The notes: generated by a model from the letters alone, not told the origin. A stretch of 64,000 nt of DNA from Onishia taeanensis (GCF_003268885.1 NZ_QLSX01000010.1:23095-87094); one strand, 5' to 3'. Counted from the first letter of the stretch, positions 32,950 through 44,569 are shown. Made by a program: numbers and translations.

Positions 32950-35673
32950 ATGGGTGACATCGCCAGAGAGATTCTGCCAGTCAACATCGAGGACGAGCTC
33001 AAGCAGTCGTATCTCGATTACGCCATGAGCGTGATCATCGGCCGGGCGCTGCCCGACGTGCGTGATGGCCTCAAGCCGGTGCACCGGCGTGTGCTGTTCG
33101 CCATGCACGAATTGAACAACGACTGGAACAAACCCTACAAGAAGTCGGCCCGTGTAGTCGGTGACGTCATCGGTAAGTATCACCCGCATGGTGATAGTGC
33201 GGTGTACGACACCATCGTACGCATGGCGCAGGATTTCTCGATGCGCCACGTGCTGGTCGACGGTCAGGGTAACTTCGGTTCCATCGACGGTGATAACGCC
33301 GCCGCCATGCGTTATACCGAGGTGCGCATGGCCAAGCTCTCTCATGAGCTGCTGGCCGATCTCGAGAAGGATACCGTCGACTGGGTCGACAACTATGACG
33401 GCACCGAGCGGATTCCCGAGGTGCTGCCGACCAAGGTTCCCAACCTGCTGATCAATGGCAGCTCCGGTATTGCCGTGGGCATGGCCACCAACATCCCTCC
33501 CCACAACATGAACGAGGTGATCAGCGGCTGCCTGGCGTTGATCGACGACCACACGCTGTCGATCGATGACCTGATGGAATACATCCAGGCGCCTGACTTC
33601 CCCACCGGGGGCATCATCAACGGTAAGGCCGGGATTCTCGATGCGTACCGTACCGGTCGTGGGCGCATTTATGTGCGCGCGCGTCACACCATCGAGCATG
33701 ATGACAAGACCGGCCGGGACCACATCATCGTCAACGAGCTGCCGTATCAGGTAAACAAGGCCCGCTTGATCGAAAAGATTGCCGAACTGGTCAAGGACAA
33801 GAGGATCGACGGCATCGCCGAGCTGCGCGACGAGTCCGACAAGGACGGCCTGCGCGTGGTGATCGAGGTCAAGCGCGGCGAGAGCGGTGAGGTGGTGGTC
33901 AATAACCTCTTCGCCCAGACGCAGCTGCAGAACGTTTTCGGCATCAACATGGTCGCGCTGTCTGACGGCCAGCCGAAGACGCTTAACCTCAAGCAGATGC
34001 TCGAGGCCTTCATTCGCCACCGTCGCGAAGTCGTCACCCGCCGTACGCTCTTCGAACTGCGCAAGGCTCGTGAACGCGGTCATATTCTCGAGGGCCTGGC
34101 GGTCGCGATCTCCAACATCGACGAGGTGATCGAGCTGATCAAGGCCTCGCCGTCGGCCGCTGAAGCCAAGGACAAGCTGCTGGCCCGTGACTGGCAGCCG
34201 GGTCAGGTGACCGGCATGCTGGAGCGTGCCGGTGCGACTTCCTGCAAGCCCGAGGACCTGGAAGAAGGCTTCGGTCTCGACCAGGCAGGCCAGCAATATC
34301 GCCTCTCGCCGGCCCAGGCCCAGGCCATTCTCGAGCTGCGCCTGCATCGCCTGACCGGTCTCGAGACCGAGAAACTGCTCAACGAGTACCTGGGCATCCT
34401 CGAGAAAATTGCCGAGCTAACCGCGATTCTGGCCTCTGCCGACCGCCTGCTCGAGGTGATTCGCGAGGAGCTCGAAGCGATCCGCGATCAGTATGGCGAC
34501 GCGCGCCGCACCGAAATCCAGATCAGTCACCTCGACCTGCATATCGAAGACCTGATCGCCGAAGAAGACATGGTGGTAACCATTTCTCGCAGCGGCTATG
34601 CCAAGACGCAGCCGCTGTCCGACTACCAGGCCCAGCGCCGCGGTGGGCGTGGCAAGTCAGCGACGGCGATGAAGGATGAAGACGTCATCGAACACCTGCT
34701 GGTGGCCTCGACCCACGACACCGTGCTGTTGTTCACCAACAAGGGCAAGGTCTACTGGCTCAAAGTCTACGAGATGCCCAACGCCAGCCGTGGCTCGCGG
34801 GGCAAGCCGCTGGTCAACCTGCTGCCGCTTGATGAGGGCGAGGCGGTGAGCGCCATGCTGCCGGTGCGCGAGTATCGCGAGGACAGCTTTATCTTCTTCG
34901 CTACCGCCAAGGGTACGGTCAAGCGCACCAGCCTCGATCAGTTCTCGCGTCCGCGTAGCGTTGGCCTGATCGCCATCGACATCGACGACGACGATCAACT
35001 GATCGGTGCCGCCATTACGTCTGGCTCTGATCACGCCATGCTGTTGTCCTCCAACGGCAAGGCCATCCGCTTCGAGGAATCCCATGTCCGTTCCATGGGG
35101 CGCACCGCTCGCGGCGTGCGTGGCATGCGCCTGCAGGAGGACGCTCGGGTGATCAGCCTGATCATTCCGCAGTCCCAGCAGGTCGATGTCGAGGACGACG
35201 CCGAAAGCGGCGATGAGGTCCAGCCGGATGTGGTGGCCAATGATGGACAGATCTACATTCTGACCGCCTCCGAGCGCGGCTATGGCAAGCGTACTCGTCT
35301 CGAGGAGTTCCCGCTGCGCGGGCGCGGTGGTCAGGGCGTGATCGCCATGCAGACCAGCCAACGCAACGGCGACCTGGTCGCGGCGATGCAGGTCTACTCT
35401 GCCGACGAGATGATGCTGATCACCGACAAGGGCACCCTGGTGCGCACGCGCGTCGAGGAGGTTTCCACTACTTCTCGCAACACCCAGGGCGTGATGCTGA
35501 TCCGCCTGGGCGAGCGCGAGGCGCTGGTCAAAACGGTGCGTATCGACGAGCCGGAGGAAGAAGCGCTTAGCGGCGAGACGCTTGACGGAGCTGCTGACGG
35601 GACGCTTGAGGCGGGCGCCGACGACGCCTCAAGCGAAGCCTCCGAAGAGGGGTCTGACAGCGATGCGCCCTAA
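32950..35673 (+). CDS. gyrA: DNA gyrase subunit A
   Basis: 907 residues. GyrA cuts and rejoins DNA during negative supercoiling. The N-terminal domain starts [25 protein letters not shown]. The catalytic tyrosine is Tyr122 in AAMRYTEVR. The quinolone-resistance region reads [11 protein letters not shown] with Ser83 and Asp87 as in sensitive enzymes. The GyrA-box motif of the C-terminal pinwheel, QRRGGRGK, is at about residue 560. The protein is about 30 residues longer than the E. coli one and ends in a strongly acidic, Ala/Ser/Glu/Asp-rich tail. It heads the gyrA-serC-pheA-tyrA/aroA-cmk-rpsA series; serC follows after 52 bases. Confidence 0.97.
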   Translation: MGDIAREILPVNIEDELKQSYLDYAMSVIIGRALPDVRDGLKPVHRRVLFAMHELNNDWNKPYKKSARVVGDVIGKYHPHGDSAVYDTIVRMAQDFSMRHVLVDGQGNFGSIDGDNAAAMRYTEVRMAKLSHELLADLEKDTVDWVDNYDGTERIPEVLPTKVPNLLINGSSGIAVGMATNIPPHNMNEVISGCLALIDDHTLSIDDLMEYIQAPDFPTGGIINGKAGILDAYRTGRGRIYVRARHTIEHDDKTGRDHIIVNELPYQVNKARLIEKIAELVKDKRIDGIAELRDESDKDGLRVVIEVKRGESGEVVVNNLFAQTQLQNVFGINMVALSDGQPKTLNLKQMLEAFIRHRREVVTRRTLFELRKARERGHILEGLAVAISNIDEVIELIKASPSAAEAKDKLLARDWQPGQVTGMLERAGATSCKPEDLEEGFGLDQAGQQYRLSPAQAQAILELRLHRLTGLETEKLLNEYLGILEKIAELTAILASADRLLEVIREELEAIRDQYGDARRTEIQISHLDLHIEDLIAEEDMVVTISRSGYAKTQPLSDYQAQRRGGRGKSATAMKDEDVIEHLLVASTHDTVLLFTNKGKVYWLKVYEMPNASRGSRGKPLVNLLPLDEGEAVSAMLPVREYREDSFIFFATAKGTVKRTSLDQFSRPRSVGLIAIDIDDDDQLIGAAITSGSDHAMLLSSNGKAIRFEESHVRSMGRTARGVRGMRLQEDARVISLIIPQSQQVDVEDDAESGDEVQPDVVANDGQIYILTASERGYGKRTRLEEFPLRGRGGQGVIAMQTSQRNGDLVAAMQVYSADEMMLITDKGTLVRTRVEEVSTTSRNTQGVMLIRLGEREALVKTVRIDEPEEEALSGETLDGAADGTLEAGADDASSEASEEGSDSDAP

Positions 35674-35725
35674 GGCGATCACTGAGCGCCGTTAGCCGAC
35701 ACCATCATTCTGGAATACAACGCTG

Positions 35726-36826
35726 ATGACACGTCATTATAATTTTTGTGCGGGACCGGCGGCGCTGCCGACCGCCGTCCTGGAGAAGGCCCGGGAAGAG
35801 CTGCTCGATTACCAGGGGCGTGGCCTTTCGGTGATGGAGATGAGCCACCGTAGCGCCGAGTTCGTTGCCATCGCCGAGCAGGCCGAGGCGGATCTGCGCG
35901 AGCTGCTGGCCGTGCCCGATAACTACCGGGTGCTGTTCCTGCAGGGCGGTGCGTCGATGCAGTTTGCGATGCTGCCCTACAACCTGCTTGGCCAGGGCGG
36001 CACGCCGAACTACCTCTATACCGGTATCTGGGGCAAGAAGGCCATCGCCGAAGCGCGTCACCTGGCCGGTGCCCATGTGGCGGCTTCCAGCGAGGCCAAT
36101 GGCCTCATCGCCGTGCCACGCCAGGCCGATATCGCGCTGTCGAGCGATGCCGCCTATCTCCACTATACGAGCAACGAAACCATCGGCGGTCTCGAGTTCG
36201 ACTATGTGCCCGAGGGGCGTCTGGCCGATGGCAGCGAAGTGCCGGTGGTCTGCGATATGTCCTCGTCGATTCTCTCCGGCCCGCTGGATGTCTCGCGGTT
36301 TGGCGTGATCTACGCAGGAGCCCAGAAAAACATCGGCCCGGCCGGCCTGACGCTGGTGATCGTGCGCGATGACCTGCTTGACAGGGCGCGTCCCGATACG
36401 CCGACCATGTTTAACTACAAGGTCATGGCCGAGCATGGCTCTATGTACAACACGCCGCCTACCTATAGCTGGTACTTGGCGGGTCTGGTGTTCCAGTGGC
36501 TGAAGCACGAGATCGGCGGTCTTGAGGCGATGAATGCCCTCAACAATCGCAAGGCCGCCAAGTTGTATGACGCCATCGACCAGAGCGGTATGTATTCCAA
36601 CCCGATCGCGGTGGCCAACCGTTCGCGCATGAATGTGCCCTTCGTGCTGGCCGATGATCGCCTCGACAGGGCTTTCCTGGCCGAATCCGAAGAGGCCGGC
36701 CTGCTCAATCTCAAGGGCCATCGCAGCGTGGGAGGCATGCGCGCGAGCCTCTATAACGCGGTGCCCGAGTCCGGGGTCGATACCCTGGTGGAGTTTATGG
36801 CCGACTTCGAACGTCGGCGCGGCTAG
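35726..36826 (+). CDS. serC: Phosphoserine aminotransferase
   Basis: 366 residues. SerC transaminates 3-phosphohydroxypyruvate (serine route) and 3-hydroxy-4-phosphohydroxy-alpha-ketobutyrate (pyridoxal phosphate route). The opening YNFCAGPAALPTAVLEKAREELL, the LFLQGGASMQFAMLPYNLL segment, the PLP lysine in GVIYAGAQKNIGPAGL and the NTPPTYSWYLAGLVFQWL motif are all family hallmarks. The C-terminus GMRASLYNAVPESGVDTLVEFM is intact. It lies between gyrA and pheA, as in Pseudomonas, and the close spacing suggests shared transcription. Confidence 0.96.
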   Translation: MTRHYNFCAGPAALPTAVLEKAREELLDYQGRGLSVMEMSHRSAEFVAIAEQAEADLRELLAVPDNYRVLFLQGGASMQFAMLPYNLLGQGGTPNYLYTGIWGKKAIAEARHLAGAHVAASSEANGLIAVPRQADIALSSDAAYLHYTSNETIGGLEFDYVPEGRLADGSEVPVVCDMSSSILSGPLDVSRFGVIYAGAQKNIGPAGLTLVIVRDDLLDRARPDTPTMFNYKVMAEHGSMYNTPPTYSWYLAGLVFQWLKHEIGGLEAMNALNNRKAAKLYDAIDQSGMYSNPIAVANRSRMNVPFVLADDRLDRAFLAESEEAGLLNLKGHRSVGGMRASLYNAVPESGVDTLVEFMADFERRRG

Positions 36827-36915
36827 CGTCGCAGCGGGCGGCACGCCCGGGGCCATTGGCGCTGGGTGCTGGCCGTACCATTGTCGAATCAGGGGTTTAG
36901 TGTAGGGGAAATCGA

Positions 36916-38007
36916 ATGAGTGACACCCCCATCGATCTCGATGCGCTGCGTCAGCGCATCGATGGCCTGGATGGTGAAATCCTTCGCCTGATCAGCGAGC
37001 GCGCCCAGTGCGCGGGTCAGGTAGCCAAGGTCAAGACCGATTCCGACCCGGATGCGGTCTTCTATCGGCCAGAGCGTGAGGCTCAAGTGCTCAGGCGCAT
37101 CATGTCCCTCAATCAGGGGCCGCTGGATGCCGAGGAAATGGCGCGGCTGTTCCGCGAGATCATGTCGGCCTGCCTAGCGCTCGAGAAGCCGGTCAAGGTG
37201 GCTTACCTGGGGCCCGAAGGCACCTTCACCCAGCAGGCGGCGCTCAAGCACTTCGGCGAGAGTGCCGTCAGCCTGCCGATGGCCGCCATCGACGAGGTGT
37301 TCAGGGAGGTCGAGGCCGGCGCCGTCAATTACGGCGTGGTGCCGGTGGAAAACTCCACCGAAGGCGTAGTGAACCACACCCTCGATTCCTTCATGGACTC
37401 CTCCATGCGCATCTGCGGCGAGGTGGTGCTGCGCATTCATCACCACCTGCTGGTGTCGAGCAATACTCGCCGTGACAAGGTCTCGCGGGTCTATTCGCAT
37501 CCGCAGTCCTTCGCACAGTGCCGCAAGTGGCTGGATGCCCATTATCCGCATGCTGAGCGGGTGCCCGTCTCATCCAACGCCGAGGCGGCCAAACTGGTCA
37601 AGACCGAGTGGCATAGCGCGGCGATTGCCGGCGATATGGCAGCCAAGCTCTATGGTCTCGAGAAGATTGCCGAGACGATCGAGGATCGCCCGGATAATTC
37701 GACTCGCTTTCTGATCATCGGCAATCAGGACGTGCCGTCTTCGGGTGAGGACAAGACGTCCATCGTGGTTGCCATGCGCAACCAGCCCGGCGCCCTGCAT
37801 GACTTGCTGGAACCCTTCCATCGGCATCAGATCGACCTGACGCGCCTCGAGACTCGGCCGTCGCGCACTGGGGTGTGGAACTACGTGTTCTTCATCGACT
37901 TCCATGGCCACCGCGATGATACGCAAGTGGCGGCCATGCTGGAGGAAGTGCAATTGCGTTGCGCCGAACTCAAGGTGCTGGGCTCCTATCCGGTGGGCGT
38001 GCTCTGA
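36916..38007 (+). CDS. pheA: Bifunctional chorismate mutase / prephenate dehydratase (P-protein)
   Basis: 363 residues. Residues 5-90 form an AroQ-type chorismate mutase (LDALRQRIDGLDGEILRLISERAQCA). Residues 95-270 form the prephenate dehydratase (VAYLGPEGTFTQQAALKHFG, GVVPVENSTEGVVNHTLD, NSTRFLIIG). The C-terminal ACT domain (TSIVVAMRNQPGALHDLLEPF, LTRLETRPSR) binds phenylalanine for feedback control. GGGG lies upstream of the ATG. It directly precedes the tyrA-aroA fusion gene, separated by two bases after the stop. No hisC or aromatic aminotransferase gene is inserted between them, unlike in many pseudomonads. Confidence 0.96.
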   Translation: MSDTPIDLDALRQRIDGLDGEILRLISERAQCAGQVAKVKTDSDPDAVFYRPEREAQVLRRIMSLNQGPLDAEEMARLFREIMSACLALEKPVKVAYLGPEGTFTQQAALKHFGESAVSLPMAAIDEVFREVEAGAVNYGVVPVENSTEGVVNHTLDSFMDSSMRICGEVVLRIHHHLLVSSNTRRDKVSRVYSHPQSFAQCRKWLDAHYPHAERVPVSSNAEAAKLVKTEWHSAAIAGDMAAKLYGLEKIAETIEDRPDNSTRFLIIGNQDVPSSGEDKTSIVVAMRNQPGALHDLLEPFHRHQIDLTRLETRPSRTGVWNYVFFIDFHGHRDDTQVAAMLEEVQLRCAELKVLGSYPVGVL

Positions 38008-38009
38008 TC

Positions 38010-40349
38010 ATGATGGCGTCTTCCAGGCCTCAGTCGGCGACGCCGTCCGTCCCGGATGCGAGCAGACTCGGCGAGCCCCAGCTATTGATCCTCGGGCTCG
38101 GGCTGATCGGCGGCTCGCTTGCCGCGGCCCTCAAGGCCGGCGGTTTTGCTGGCACTATTCTGGCCTGTGACCGGGATGCCGACGAAATCGCTCGCGGTAT
38201 CGAGATGGGCATCATCGATGGCGGCGACACCGATCTTACCGCCGTGCTGCCGGGCAGTAGCCTGGTCGTGCTGGCGGTGCCGGTGCTGGCCATGGATGCG
38301 GTGATGGGGGCCTTGGCCGCGGGGCTGCACATGTCCGATGCCGAGGTCGTGATCACCGATGTCGGCAGCACCAAGGCGGCGATTCGCGATGCTGCCGAGC
38401 GCATCTTCGGTGAGCTGCCGGCCAACCTGGTGCTGGGGCATCCGATTGCCGGCTCCGAGAAGAGTGGGGTGTCAGCCTCCAACCCCACACTATATCGCCA
38501 GCACAAGGTCATCATGACGCCCGACGAGAGGACGGCCCCCGAGGCGCTGTCTCGGGTGCGTGCCCTGTGGCAATCCTGCGGCGCCACGGTGCTCGAGATG
38601 TCGGTTGAGCGCCATGATCAGGTGCTGGCGCGTACCAGCCATCTTCCACATCTGCTGGCTTTCTCGCTGGTGGATACCCTGGCTCGCCAGGATGAGCGGC
38701 TGGAGATCTTTCGCTACGCTGCCGGTGGCTTTCGTGATTTTACCCGTATCGCCGGCAGTGATCCGGTGATGTGGCGGGATATCTTTACGGCCAATCGCGA
38801 CGCAGTGCTGCAGGCGCTCGATGATTTCGAGGGCGGCGTGGCGCGGTTGCGTCGTGCCGTGGAAGAGGGCGACGGCGATGCCATGCTCGGCATCCTCGAC
38901 CGTGCCAGCCATGCGCGGCAATATTTCGATACGCTGTTAAACCAGACCAGTTATCAGGCGGGTTATCAGACCATGCAAGACAATTCCATGCGCTACCGGG
39001 TCAGCCCCGGTGGCAGCGTCGCCGGGCGCATCCGCGTGCCGGGTGACAAGTCAGTGTCGCACCGTTCCATCATGCTCGGCGCGTTGGCCGAGGGCGTAAC
39101 CGAGGTCAAGGGCTTCCTAGAGGGTGAGGACAGTCTGGCTACCCTCCAGGCCTTTCGCGAGATGGGCGTTGCTATCGAAGGGCCGCACCAGGGGCGGGTG
39201 ACCATCCATGGCGTTGGCATGCACGGCCTCAAGGCCCCGGCAGGGCCGATTTACGTGGGCAATTCCGGCACGGCCATGCGCCTGTTCACCGGTCTGCTGG
39301 CTGGCCAGGCCTTCGACAGCGAACTGACCGGCGACGCCTCGTTGACCAAACGGCCGATGGGGCGAGTGGCCGACCCGCTGCGCCTGATGGGTGCCAAGAT
39401 CGATACCGCCGAAGGTGGGCGTCCGCCGCTGAAGATTCATGGCGGCCAGCCGCTCAAGGGCATCGACTATGCCATGCCGATGGCCAGTGCACAGGTCAAG
39501 TCCTGCCTGCTGCTAGCCGGCATGTATGCCGAGGGCGAGACCCGCGTCAAGGAGCCGGCACCGACCCGCGATCACACCGAGCGCATGCTCAATGGCTTCG
39601 GGTATCCGGTCGAGCGCGAGGGTGACACTGCCTGGCTCAACGGCGGCGGCTCGCTCAGCGCAGGCCCGATCGACGTGCCCTCCGATATCTCCTCGGCGAC
39701 CTTCTTCCTGGTCGCCGCAGCGATCACGCCAGGTGCCGACCTGACGCTCGAGCATGTCGGTATCAATCCGACCCGTATCGGGGTGATCAATATCCTCAAG
39801 CTTATGGGCGCCGACCTCGAGCTATCCCAGCAGCATGAGGTTGGCGGAGAGCCGGTCGCGGATATCAGAGTGCGCTATGCGCCGCTGAAGGGTATCGATA
39901 TTCCGGTCGACCAGGTGCCGCTAGCCATCGACGAGTTCCCGGCGCTGTTTATCGCCGCCGCCAATGCGCAAGGCAGGACTCGCCTGCGCGGGGCAGAAGA
40001 ATTGCGCGTCAAGGAGTCTGATCGTATCCAGGCCATGGCCGATGGCCTGGATATTCTCGGCGTCGAGAATACCGTGGTGGCCGACGGTATAGACATCGTC
40101 GGCGGTGACAATGGTTCCGGCGCGCCGAATTACGGCGGCGGTCATGTCGATAGTCTCGGCGATCACCGCATTGCCATGGCCTTCGCGATAGCAGGGCTGC
40201 GTGCCCGTGACGAGATCGTGATAGATGACTGTGCCAATGTAGCCACCTCCTTCCCTGGCTTCGTCGAGCTGGCGCGCCGTGTTGGACTGACCGTCGTCCC
40301 CGAGTCTGGTGCGGAGTCCGTGGCCTGTGAACAGCAGGAGGATGCATGA
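38010..40349 (+). CDS. tyrA-aroA: Fused prephenate dehydrogenase / EPSP synthase (TyrA-AroA)
   Basis: 779 residues. Residues 30-320 are TyrA: the Rossmann motif [28 protein letters not shown], and [15 protein letters not shown]. Residues 335-760 are Aro[35 protein letters not shown], and [13 protein letters not shown]. They catalyse tyrosine synthesis from prephenate and the shikimate step from shikimate-3-phosphate to EPSP. Such a fusion is known in Pseudomonas and relatives. The EPSP part has the class II-like motif order ([10 protein letters not shown]), so it may differ in glyphosate sensitivity from the E. coli enzyme; that is an inference. The ATG at 38010 follows pheA immediately; cmk overlaps its stop by four bases. 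Confidence 0.94.
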   Translation: MMASSRPQSATPSVPDASRLGEPQLLILGLGLIGGSLAAALKAGGFAGTILACDRDADEIARGIEMGIIDGGDTDLTAVLPGSSLVVLAVPVLAMDAVMGALAAGLHMSDAEVVITDVGSTKAAIRDAAERIFGELPANLVLGHPIAGSEKSGVSASNPTLYRQHKVIMTPDERTAPEALSRVRALWQSCGATVLEMSVERHDQVLARTSHLPHLLAFSLVDTLARQDERLEIFRYAAGGFRDFTRIAGSDPVMWRDIFTANRDAVLQALDDFEGGVARLRRAVEEGDGDAMLGILDRASHARQYFDTLLNQTSYQAGYQTMQDNSMRYRVSPGGSVAGRIRVPGDKSVSHRSIMLGALAEGVTEVKGFLEGEDSLATLQAFREMGVAIEGPHQGRVTIHGVGMHGLKAPAGPIYVGNSGTAMRLFTGLLAGQAFDSELTGDASLTKRPMGRVADPLRLMGAKIDTAEGGRPPLKIHGGQPLKGIDYAMPMASAQVKSCLLLAGMYAEGETRVKEPAPTRDHTERMLNGFGYPVEREGDTAWLNGGGSLSAGPIDVPSDISSATFFLVAAAITPGADLTLEHVGINPTRIGVINILKLMGADLELSQQHEVGGEPVADIRVRYAPLKGIDIPVDQVPLAIDEFPALFIAAANAQGRTRLRGAEELRVKESDRIQAMADGLDILGVENTVVADGIDIVGGDNGSGAPNYGGGHVDSLGDHRIAMAFAIAGLRARDEIVIDDCANVATSFPGFVELARRVGLTVVPESGAESVACEQQEDA

Positions 40350-41029
40350 GCGATGCCGAAACACGGGTGCTGACCATCGATGGTCCCGGTGGGGCCGGCA
40401 AGGGCACCATCAGCCGTCTGGTCGCCGAGGGGCTGGGTTGGCATCTGCTGGACAGCGGGGCGCTCTATCGGCTGACCGCCCTGGCGGCCATGCGCCATGC
40501 GGTGGATCTGGCTGACGAGGCGTCCCTGGCAACACTGGCCTCCAACCTGGACGTGGTCTTCGTTCCCGACGAGGGCGGGAGCCGCGTGCTGCTGGAAGGG
40601 GATGACGTCAGCCGGGAGATCCGCACCGAGCAGGCCGGCGACCGAGCCTCTCAGGTGGCCGCGTTGCCGAAGGTGCGTCAGGCACTGCTGAATCGTCAGC
40701 GAGACTTTCTCAAGGCTCCGGGCCTGGTGGCCGACGGCCGTGACATGGGGACCGTGGTATTCCCCGCGGCCCCTCTCAAGGTGTTCCTGACCGCCAGCGC
40801 CGAGGAGCGAGCCAAGCGTCGCCATCTGCAGTTGCGGGAAGCGGGGCAGGATGCTAGTCTACCGAGTCTTTTAAAGGAGATTCAGGCCCGCGATGCGCGA
40901 GATATGCAGCGCAGCGTTGCCCCTCTCGAACCGGCAGCCGATGCCATCGAGCTGGACACCACGAGCCTGACAATTCCGGAAGTGGTGGAACGGGTGAAGG
41001 ATCTGCTTGCCCAACGTGGCATTGCTTGA
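40346..41029 (+). CDS. cmk: Cytidylate kinase
   Basis: 227 residues, the same size as E. coli Cmk. It phosphorylates CMP and dCMP with ATP. The P-loop is [21 protein letters not shown] near residue 12. [10 protein letters not shown], the [13 protein letters not shown] nucleotide-monophosphate motif, and the [14 protein letters not shown] lid region are all present. The start overlaps the aroA stop as ATGA, which implies translational coupling. rpsA follows after 184 bases, the usual order in gammaproteobacteria. Confidence 0.96.
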   Translation: MSDAETRVLTIDGPGGAGKGTISRLVAEGLGWHLLDSGALYRLTALAAMRHAVDLADEASLATLASNLDVVFVPDEGGSRVLLEGDDVSREIRTEQAGDRASQVAALPKVRQALLNRQRDFLKAPGLVADGRDMGTVVFPAAPLKVFLTASAEERAKRRHLQLREAGQDASLPSLLKEIQARDARDMQRSVAPLEPAADAIELDTTSLTIPEVVERVKDLLAQRGIA

Positions 41030-41213
41030 TCGTCCAACGATCCATTACGGGCCTCGGGATGATGTAACGACATGGGCGGACAGCACGTACTGAGAGTCCG
41101 CTCAGGTCTAACCAGCGTCAACATCCCCGGGGCATATTGCAGTAGGCCCGCACTCGCTGGTGGTGCGGAGAAGGCGGTAAGCCGCCATTCAACGTTGATC
41201 ACGTAGGAACATC

Positions 41214-42887
41214 ATGAGCGAAAGCTTTGCTGACTTGTTTGAACAGTCTCTCCAAGACATCAACATGGAGCCGGGCGCCATTGTCATGGCGACCGTCGTC
41301 GACATTGAAGGTGATTGGATCACCGTCAATGCCGGTCTGAAATCCGAAGGCCAGATCCCGTCCGCGCAGTTCCGCGACGAAAACGGTGAGCTGACCATCG
41401 GTGTGGGCGATGAAGTCAAGGTTGCACTGGAAGCCGTGGAAGATGGCTTCGGTGAGACCCGCCTGTCCCGCGAGAAGGCCAAGCGCGCCGAGGCGTGGAA
41501 AGAGCTGGAAGCAGCCTTCGAGAAGGATGAGATCGTCAAGGGCGTGATCAACGGTAAGGTCAAGGGCGGCTTCACTGTCGACGTGGCTTCTATCCGTGCC
41601 TTCCTGCCGGGCTCCCTGGTAGATGTGCGTCCGGTGCGCGATACCGCTCACCTCGAGCACAAAGAGCTGGACTTCAAGGTCATCAAGCTCGACCCGAAGC
41701 GCAACAACGTGGTGGTTTCCCGTCGCGCCGTGCTGGAAGCCGAGAACAGTGCCGAGCGTGAAGCGCTGCTGGCCACCCTGCAGGAAGGCCAGCAGATCAA
41801 GGGTATCGTCAAGAACCTGACCGACTATGGTGCCTTCGTGGACCTGGGCGGCGTCGATGGCCTGCTGCACATCACCGACATGGCCTGGAAGCGCATCAAG
41901 CATCCGTCCGAGATCGTTGCCGTCGGCGACGAGATCAACGTCAAGGTGCTGAAGTTCGACCGCGAGCGTAACCGTGTGTCCCTGGGGCTCAAGCAGCTGG
42001 GCGAAGATCCCTGGGTCAACATCAAGGGTCGCTACCCGGAGAACACCAAGGTCAACGCACGCGTTACCAACCTCACCGACTACGGCTGCTTCGCCGAGCT
42101 GGAAGAGGGTGTCGAAGGCCTGGTCCACGTGTCCGAAATGGACTGGACCAACAAGAACATTCACCCGTCCAAGGTCGTCCAGGTTGGCGACGATGTCGAG
42201 GTGATGGTTCTGGATATCGACGAAGAACGTCGTCGTATTTCTCTGGGCATCAAGCAGTGCACCACTAACCCGTGGGAAGACTTCAGCGCTCGCTACAACA
42301 AGGGCGATCGCGTTGCTGGCAGCATCAAGTCCATCACCGACTTCGGTATCTTCATCGGCCTGGAAGGCGGTATCGACGGCCTGGTGCACCTGTCCGACAT
42401 CTCTTGGTCCGAGACGGGCGAAGAAGCCGTGCGCAACTTCAAGAAGGGCGATGAGGCCGAGGCCGTCATCCTGTCCATCGATCCGGAGCGTGAGCGCATC
42501 TCTCTGGGCATCAAGCAGCTGGACAGCGATCCGGTCGCAGAGTACCTCGCCGTCAACGACAAGGGTACCGTTGTTACCGGTCGTGTCGTCGAAGTCGATG
42601 CCAAGGAAGCGCATGTTGAGCTGGCAACAGACGTCGTGGCCGTGCTCAAGGCTTCTGAGATCAGCGCCGATCGCGTTGAAGATGCGCGTAACGTCTTGAA
42701 CGCAGGCGACAGCGTTGAAGCTCGCATCGTGAGCGTGGATCGCAAGAGCCGCGTGATCAACTTGTCCGTCAAGGCCAAGGATCAGGACGACACCCGTAAA
42801 AACATGGGTCGTCTGCGTGAGCAAGAGTCCGAGTCTACGCCGACCACCATCGGTGATCTGATCAAGCAGCAGATGGGTCAGGACTAA
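41214..42887 (+). CDS. rpsA: 30S ribosomal protein S1
   Basis: 557 residues, as in E. coli. Six S1 RNA-binding domains can be traced by repeated motifs such as [68 protein letters not shown] and [22 protein letters not shown]. The first two bind the ribosome and the others bind mRNA during initiation. The 184-base leader after cmk probably contains the S1 promoter and autoregulatory region, but I cannot fold it with certainty. A strong terminator follows directly. ihfB, the common downstream neighbour of rpsA, is absent here; bioA lies convergently instead. Confidence 0.97.
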   Translation: MSESFADLFEQSLQDINMEPGAIVMATVVDIEGDWITVNAGLKSEGQIPSAQFRDENGELTIGVGDEVKVALEAVEDGFGETRLSREKAKRAEAWKELEAAFEKDEIVKGVINGKVKGGFTVDVASIRAFLPGSLVDVRPVRDTAHLEHKELDFKVIKLDPKRNNVVVSRRAVLEAENSAEREALLATLQEGQQIKGIVKNLTDYGAFVDLGGVDGLLHITDMAWKRIKHPSEIVAVGDEINVKVLKFDRERNRVSLGLKQLGEDPWVNIKGRYPENTKVNARVTNLTDYGCFAELEEGVEGLVHVSEMDWTNKNIHPSKVVQVGDDVEVMVLDIDEERRRISLGIKQCTTNPWEDFSARYNKGDRVAGSIKSITDFGIFIGLEGGIDGLVHLSDISWSETGEEAVRNFKKGDEAEAVILSIDPERERISLGIKQLDSDPVAEYLAVNDKGTVVTGRVVEVDAKEAHVELATDVVAVLKASEISADRVEDARNVLNAGDSVEARIVSVDRKSRVINLSVKAKDQDDTRKNMGRLREQESESTPTTIGDLIKQQMGQD

Positions 42888-42934
42888 GTCCTGCCCAGGC
42901 GTCTCGGCCTGCCGAGATGTCCTGAAGCTTGAAC

Positions 42935-42966
42935 AAAAACGCCGCCCTCAGGGGCGGCGTTTTTTT
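42935..42966. terminator. Bidirectional terminator between rpsA and bioA
   Basis: Stem AAAAACGCCGCCC / GGGCGGCGTTTTT with a short TCAG-type loop and T runs on both strands. It closes rpsA and the convergent bioA. Confidence 0.92.
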
Positions 42967-43045
42967 GGTTCTGGCTTCCGGGTTCGGGGTGGTCATTTAA
43001 TCTAGCCGCAAAGAACGTGAGTTTTCTCGTTCCGTCATTCAGTCG

Positions 43046-44332
43046 TTAAGTGCTGGCTGGCGAAGCATTCAAGAACCAGTCCTTCATGGTCGTGGTGATC
43101 TGGCGCATTTCCTCATCGAGGGTGACATAGGCGGGCATGGTGTAGAGCCAGCGGCCGAAACTTCTTAGCCAGACGCCTCGGCTACGCGCGAAGTCCTGGG
43201 CGCCTTTGAGGCTTGACGCGTCATGCACCTCGATCACCGCGGTGGCGCCGAGTACGCGCACATCCTCAACGGCAGGGTGTGCCTTGAGGTCGGCATCTTC
43301 GGCCAATTCCTTACGAAGAATCGCGTTCAGTGAGGCGATTTTGCCCAGATAGTCTTCCTCCTCGAAGACCGCCAGACTCTCCAGGGCCACGCGGCAGGCG
43401 AGAGGATTGCCCATGAAGGTGGGACCATGCATGAAGGCGCGGTTGGGGTCTTCACTGAGAAAAGCTGAGTAGACGGCATCTGTCGCCAGAGTCGCTGCGT
43501 GTCCCAGATAGCCGCCGGTTAGTCCCTTGGAAAGCACCATGATGTCCGGTGTAACGTCGGCGTGGTCGGCGGCAAACATCTTGCCGGTGCGCCCGAAGCC
43601 GGTGGCCACTTCGTCGAAGATCAACAGTACGCCGAATTCATCGCATAACGCTCTTGCCGCCTGAACGTAATGGGGGGAGGTCATGTTAAGGCCACCTGCA
43701 GCTTGCAGTAGAGGCTCCATGAGCAGCCCGGCGATCTCGTGGTGGTGAGACTCGAGTACCTCGCGCAGGCCCTTGATATCGGCTTCTACGGCTTCTCTCG
43801 GAGCGTCGAAGGCGGCGGTGGGTGCTGGCGCAAAATGTTGTGTCGGCAGGAAGCCGGAAAAAAGGGAGTGCATGCCTTCCTCGGGGTCGCATACCGCCAT
43901 GCAGCCCGTTGTGTCGCCATGGTAGGCCTTCATCAGTGACAGCATGCGGTGCTTGCCTGGGTGGCCGCGCTGCACCTGGTACTGCACGGCCATCTTCATG
44001 GCGACTTCCATTCCGACCGAGCCACTATCAGAGAAAAAGACATGATTGAGTCCTGGCGGCGTTACGCGCACCAGGGCAGCCGATAGTTGGTCGGCAGGTT
44101 CATGGGTCAGTCCACCGAGCATCACATGGCAGAGAGTGTCGGCTTGCTGTTTGATCGCCGCAACGAGTCTGGGGTGTCCATAGCCATGAATCATGCACCA
44201 CCAAGAGCAGGTGGCATCAAGCAGTTGCTCGCCATTTTCCAGAGTGAAGTGTGCTCCATCACCGCCTATTACCTTTAGGGCGGTGGGCTGAGTCTGCATC
44301 TGTGCATAGGGGTGCCAAAGTGTCTGGCTCAT
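43046..44332 (-). CDS. bioA: Adenosylmethionine-8-amino-7-oxononanoate aminotransferase
   Basis: 428 residues. BioA makes 7,8-diaminopelargonate from KAPA using SAM as amino donor, the antepenultimate step of biotin synthesis. Family motifs: LWHPYAQMQ at the start, DATCSWWCMIHGYGHP, FFSDSGSVGMEVAMKMA, IFDEVATGFGRTGKMFA, and the PLP lysine in VLSKGLTGGYL. The residues YMP in RWLYTMPAYV resemble the end of the active site in homologues. It stands alone, without bioB, bioF or bioD in the window, and is preceded by a BirA-like operator. Confidence 0.95.
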   Translation of the reverse strand: MSQTLWHPYAQMQTQPTALKVIGGDGAHFTLENGEQLLDATCSWWCMIHGYGHPRLVAAIKQQADTLCHVMLGGLTHEPADQLSAALVRVTPPGLNHVFFSDSGSVGMEVAMKMAVQYQVQRGHPGKHRMLSLMKAYHGDTTGCMAVCDPEEGMHSLFSGFLPTQHFAPAPTAAFDAPREAVEADIKGLREVLESHHHEIAGLLMEPLLQAAGGLNMTSPHYVQAARALCDEFGVLLIFDEVATGFGRTGKMFAADHADVTPDIMVLSKGLTGGYLGHAATLATDAVYSAFLSEDPNRAFMHGPTFMGNPLACRVALESLAVFEEEDYLGKIASLNAILRKELAEDADLKAHPAVEDVRVLGATAVIEVHDASSLKGAQDFARSRGVWLRSFGRWLYTMPAYVTLDEEMRQITTTMKDWFLNASPAST

Positions 44333-44342
44333 GTGATCCTCT

Positions 44343-44375
44343 TTGTTAACATGATGATGTATTCAAGGTTAACAG
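44343..44375. promoter_or_regulatory. birA box: BirA-like operator upstream of bioA
   Basis: TTGTTAACA (44343-44351), 15 bases, GGTTAACAG (44367-44375). This matches the conserved BirA box layout TTGTTAAC-N14/15-GTTAACAA. It ends 10 bases before the bioA start codon on the minus strand, so biotin-dependent repression by BirA is inferred. Confidence 0.75.
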
Positions 44376-44569
44376 ATTCTCTCTCTATCGGTCATCCTTT
44401 CGGTGGCTATGTAAAAATGAGTAAAAAAATAAGCAATGGGAATGTGTTTGGTTTCTGATATTGTCGTTTAAAATAAAAACGATTAGAATCATGTTAGGTC
44501 GATTACATCCCCGGCTTTGCTGACCCACTATCCCGTAGTGTCTACCAGAAGCAGATATAAGGAATTGCC

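Noticed and set aside
41199..42824. 541-residue open frame antisense to rpsA
   Set aside because: Mirror of the S1 repeats. The repeated look comes from the six S1 domains on the other strand.
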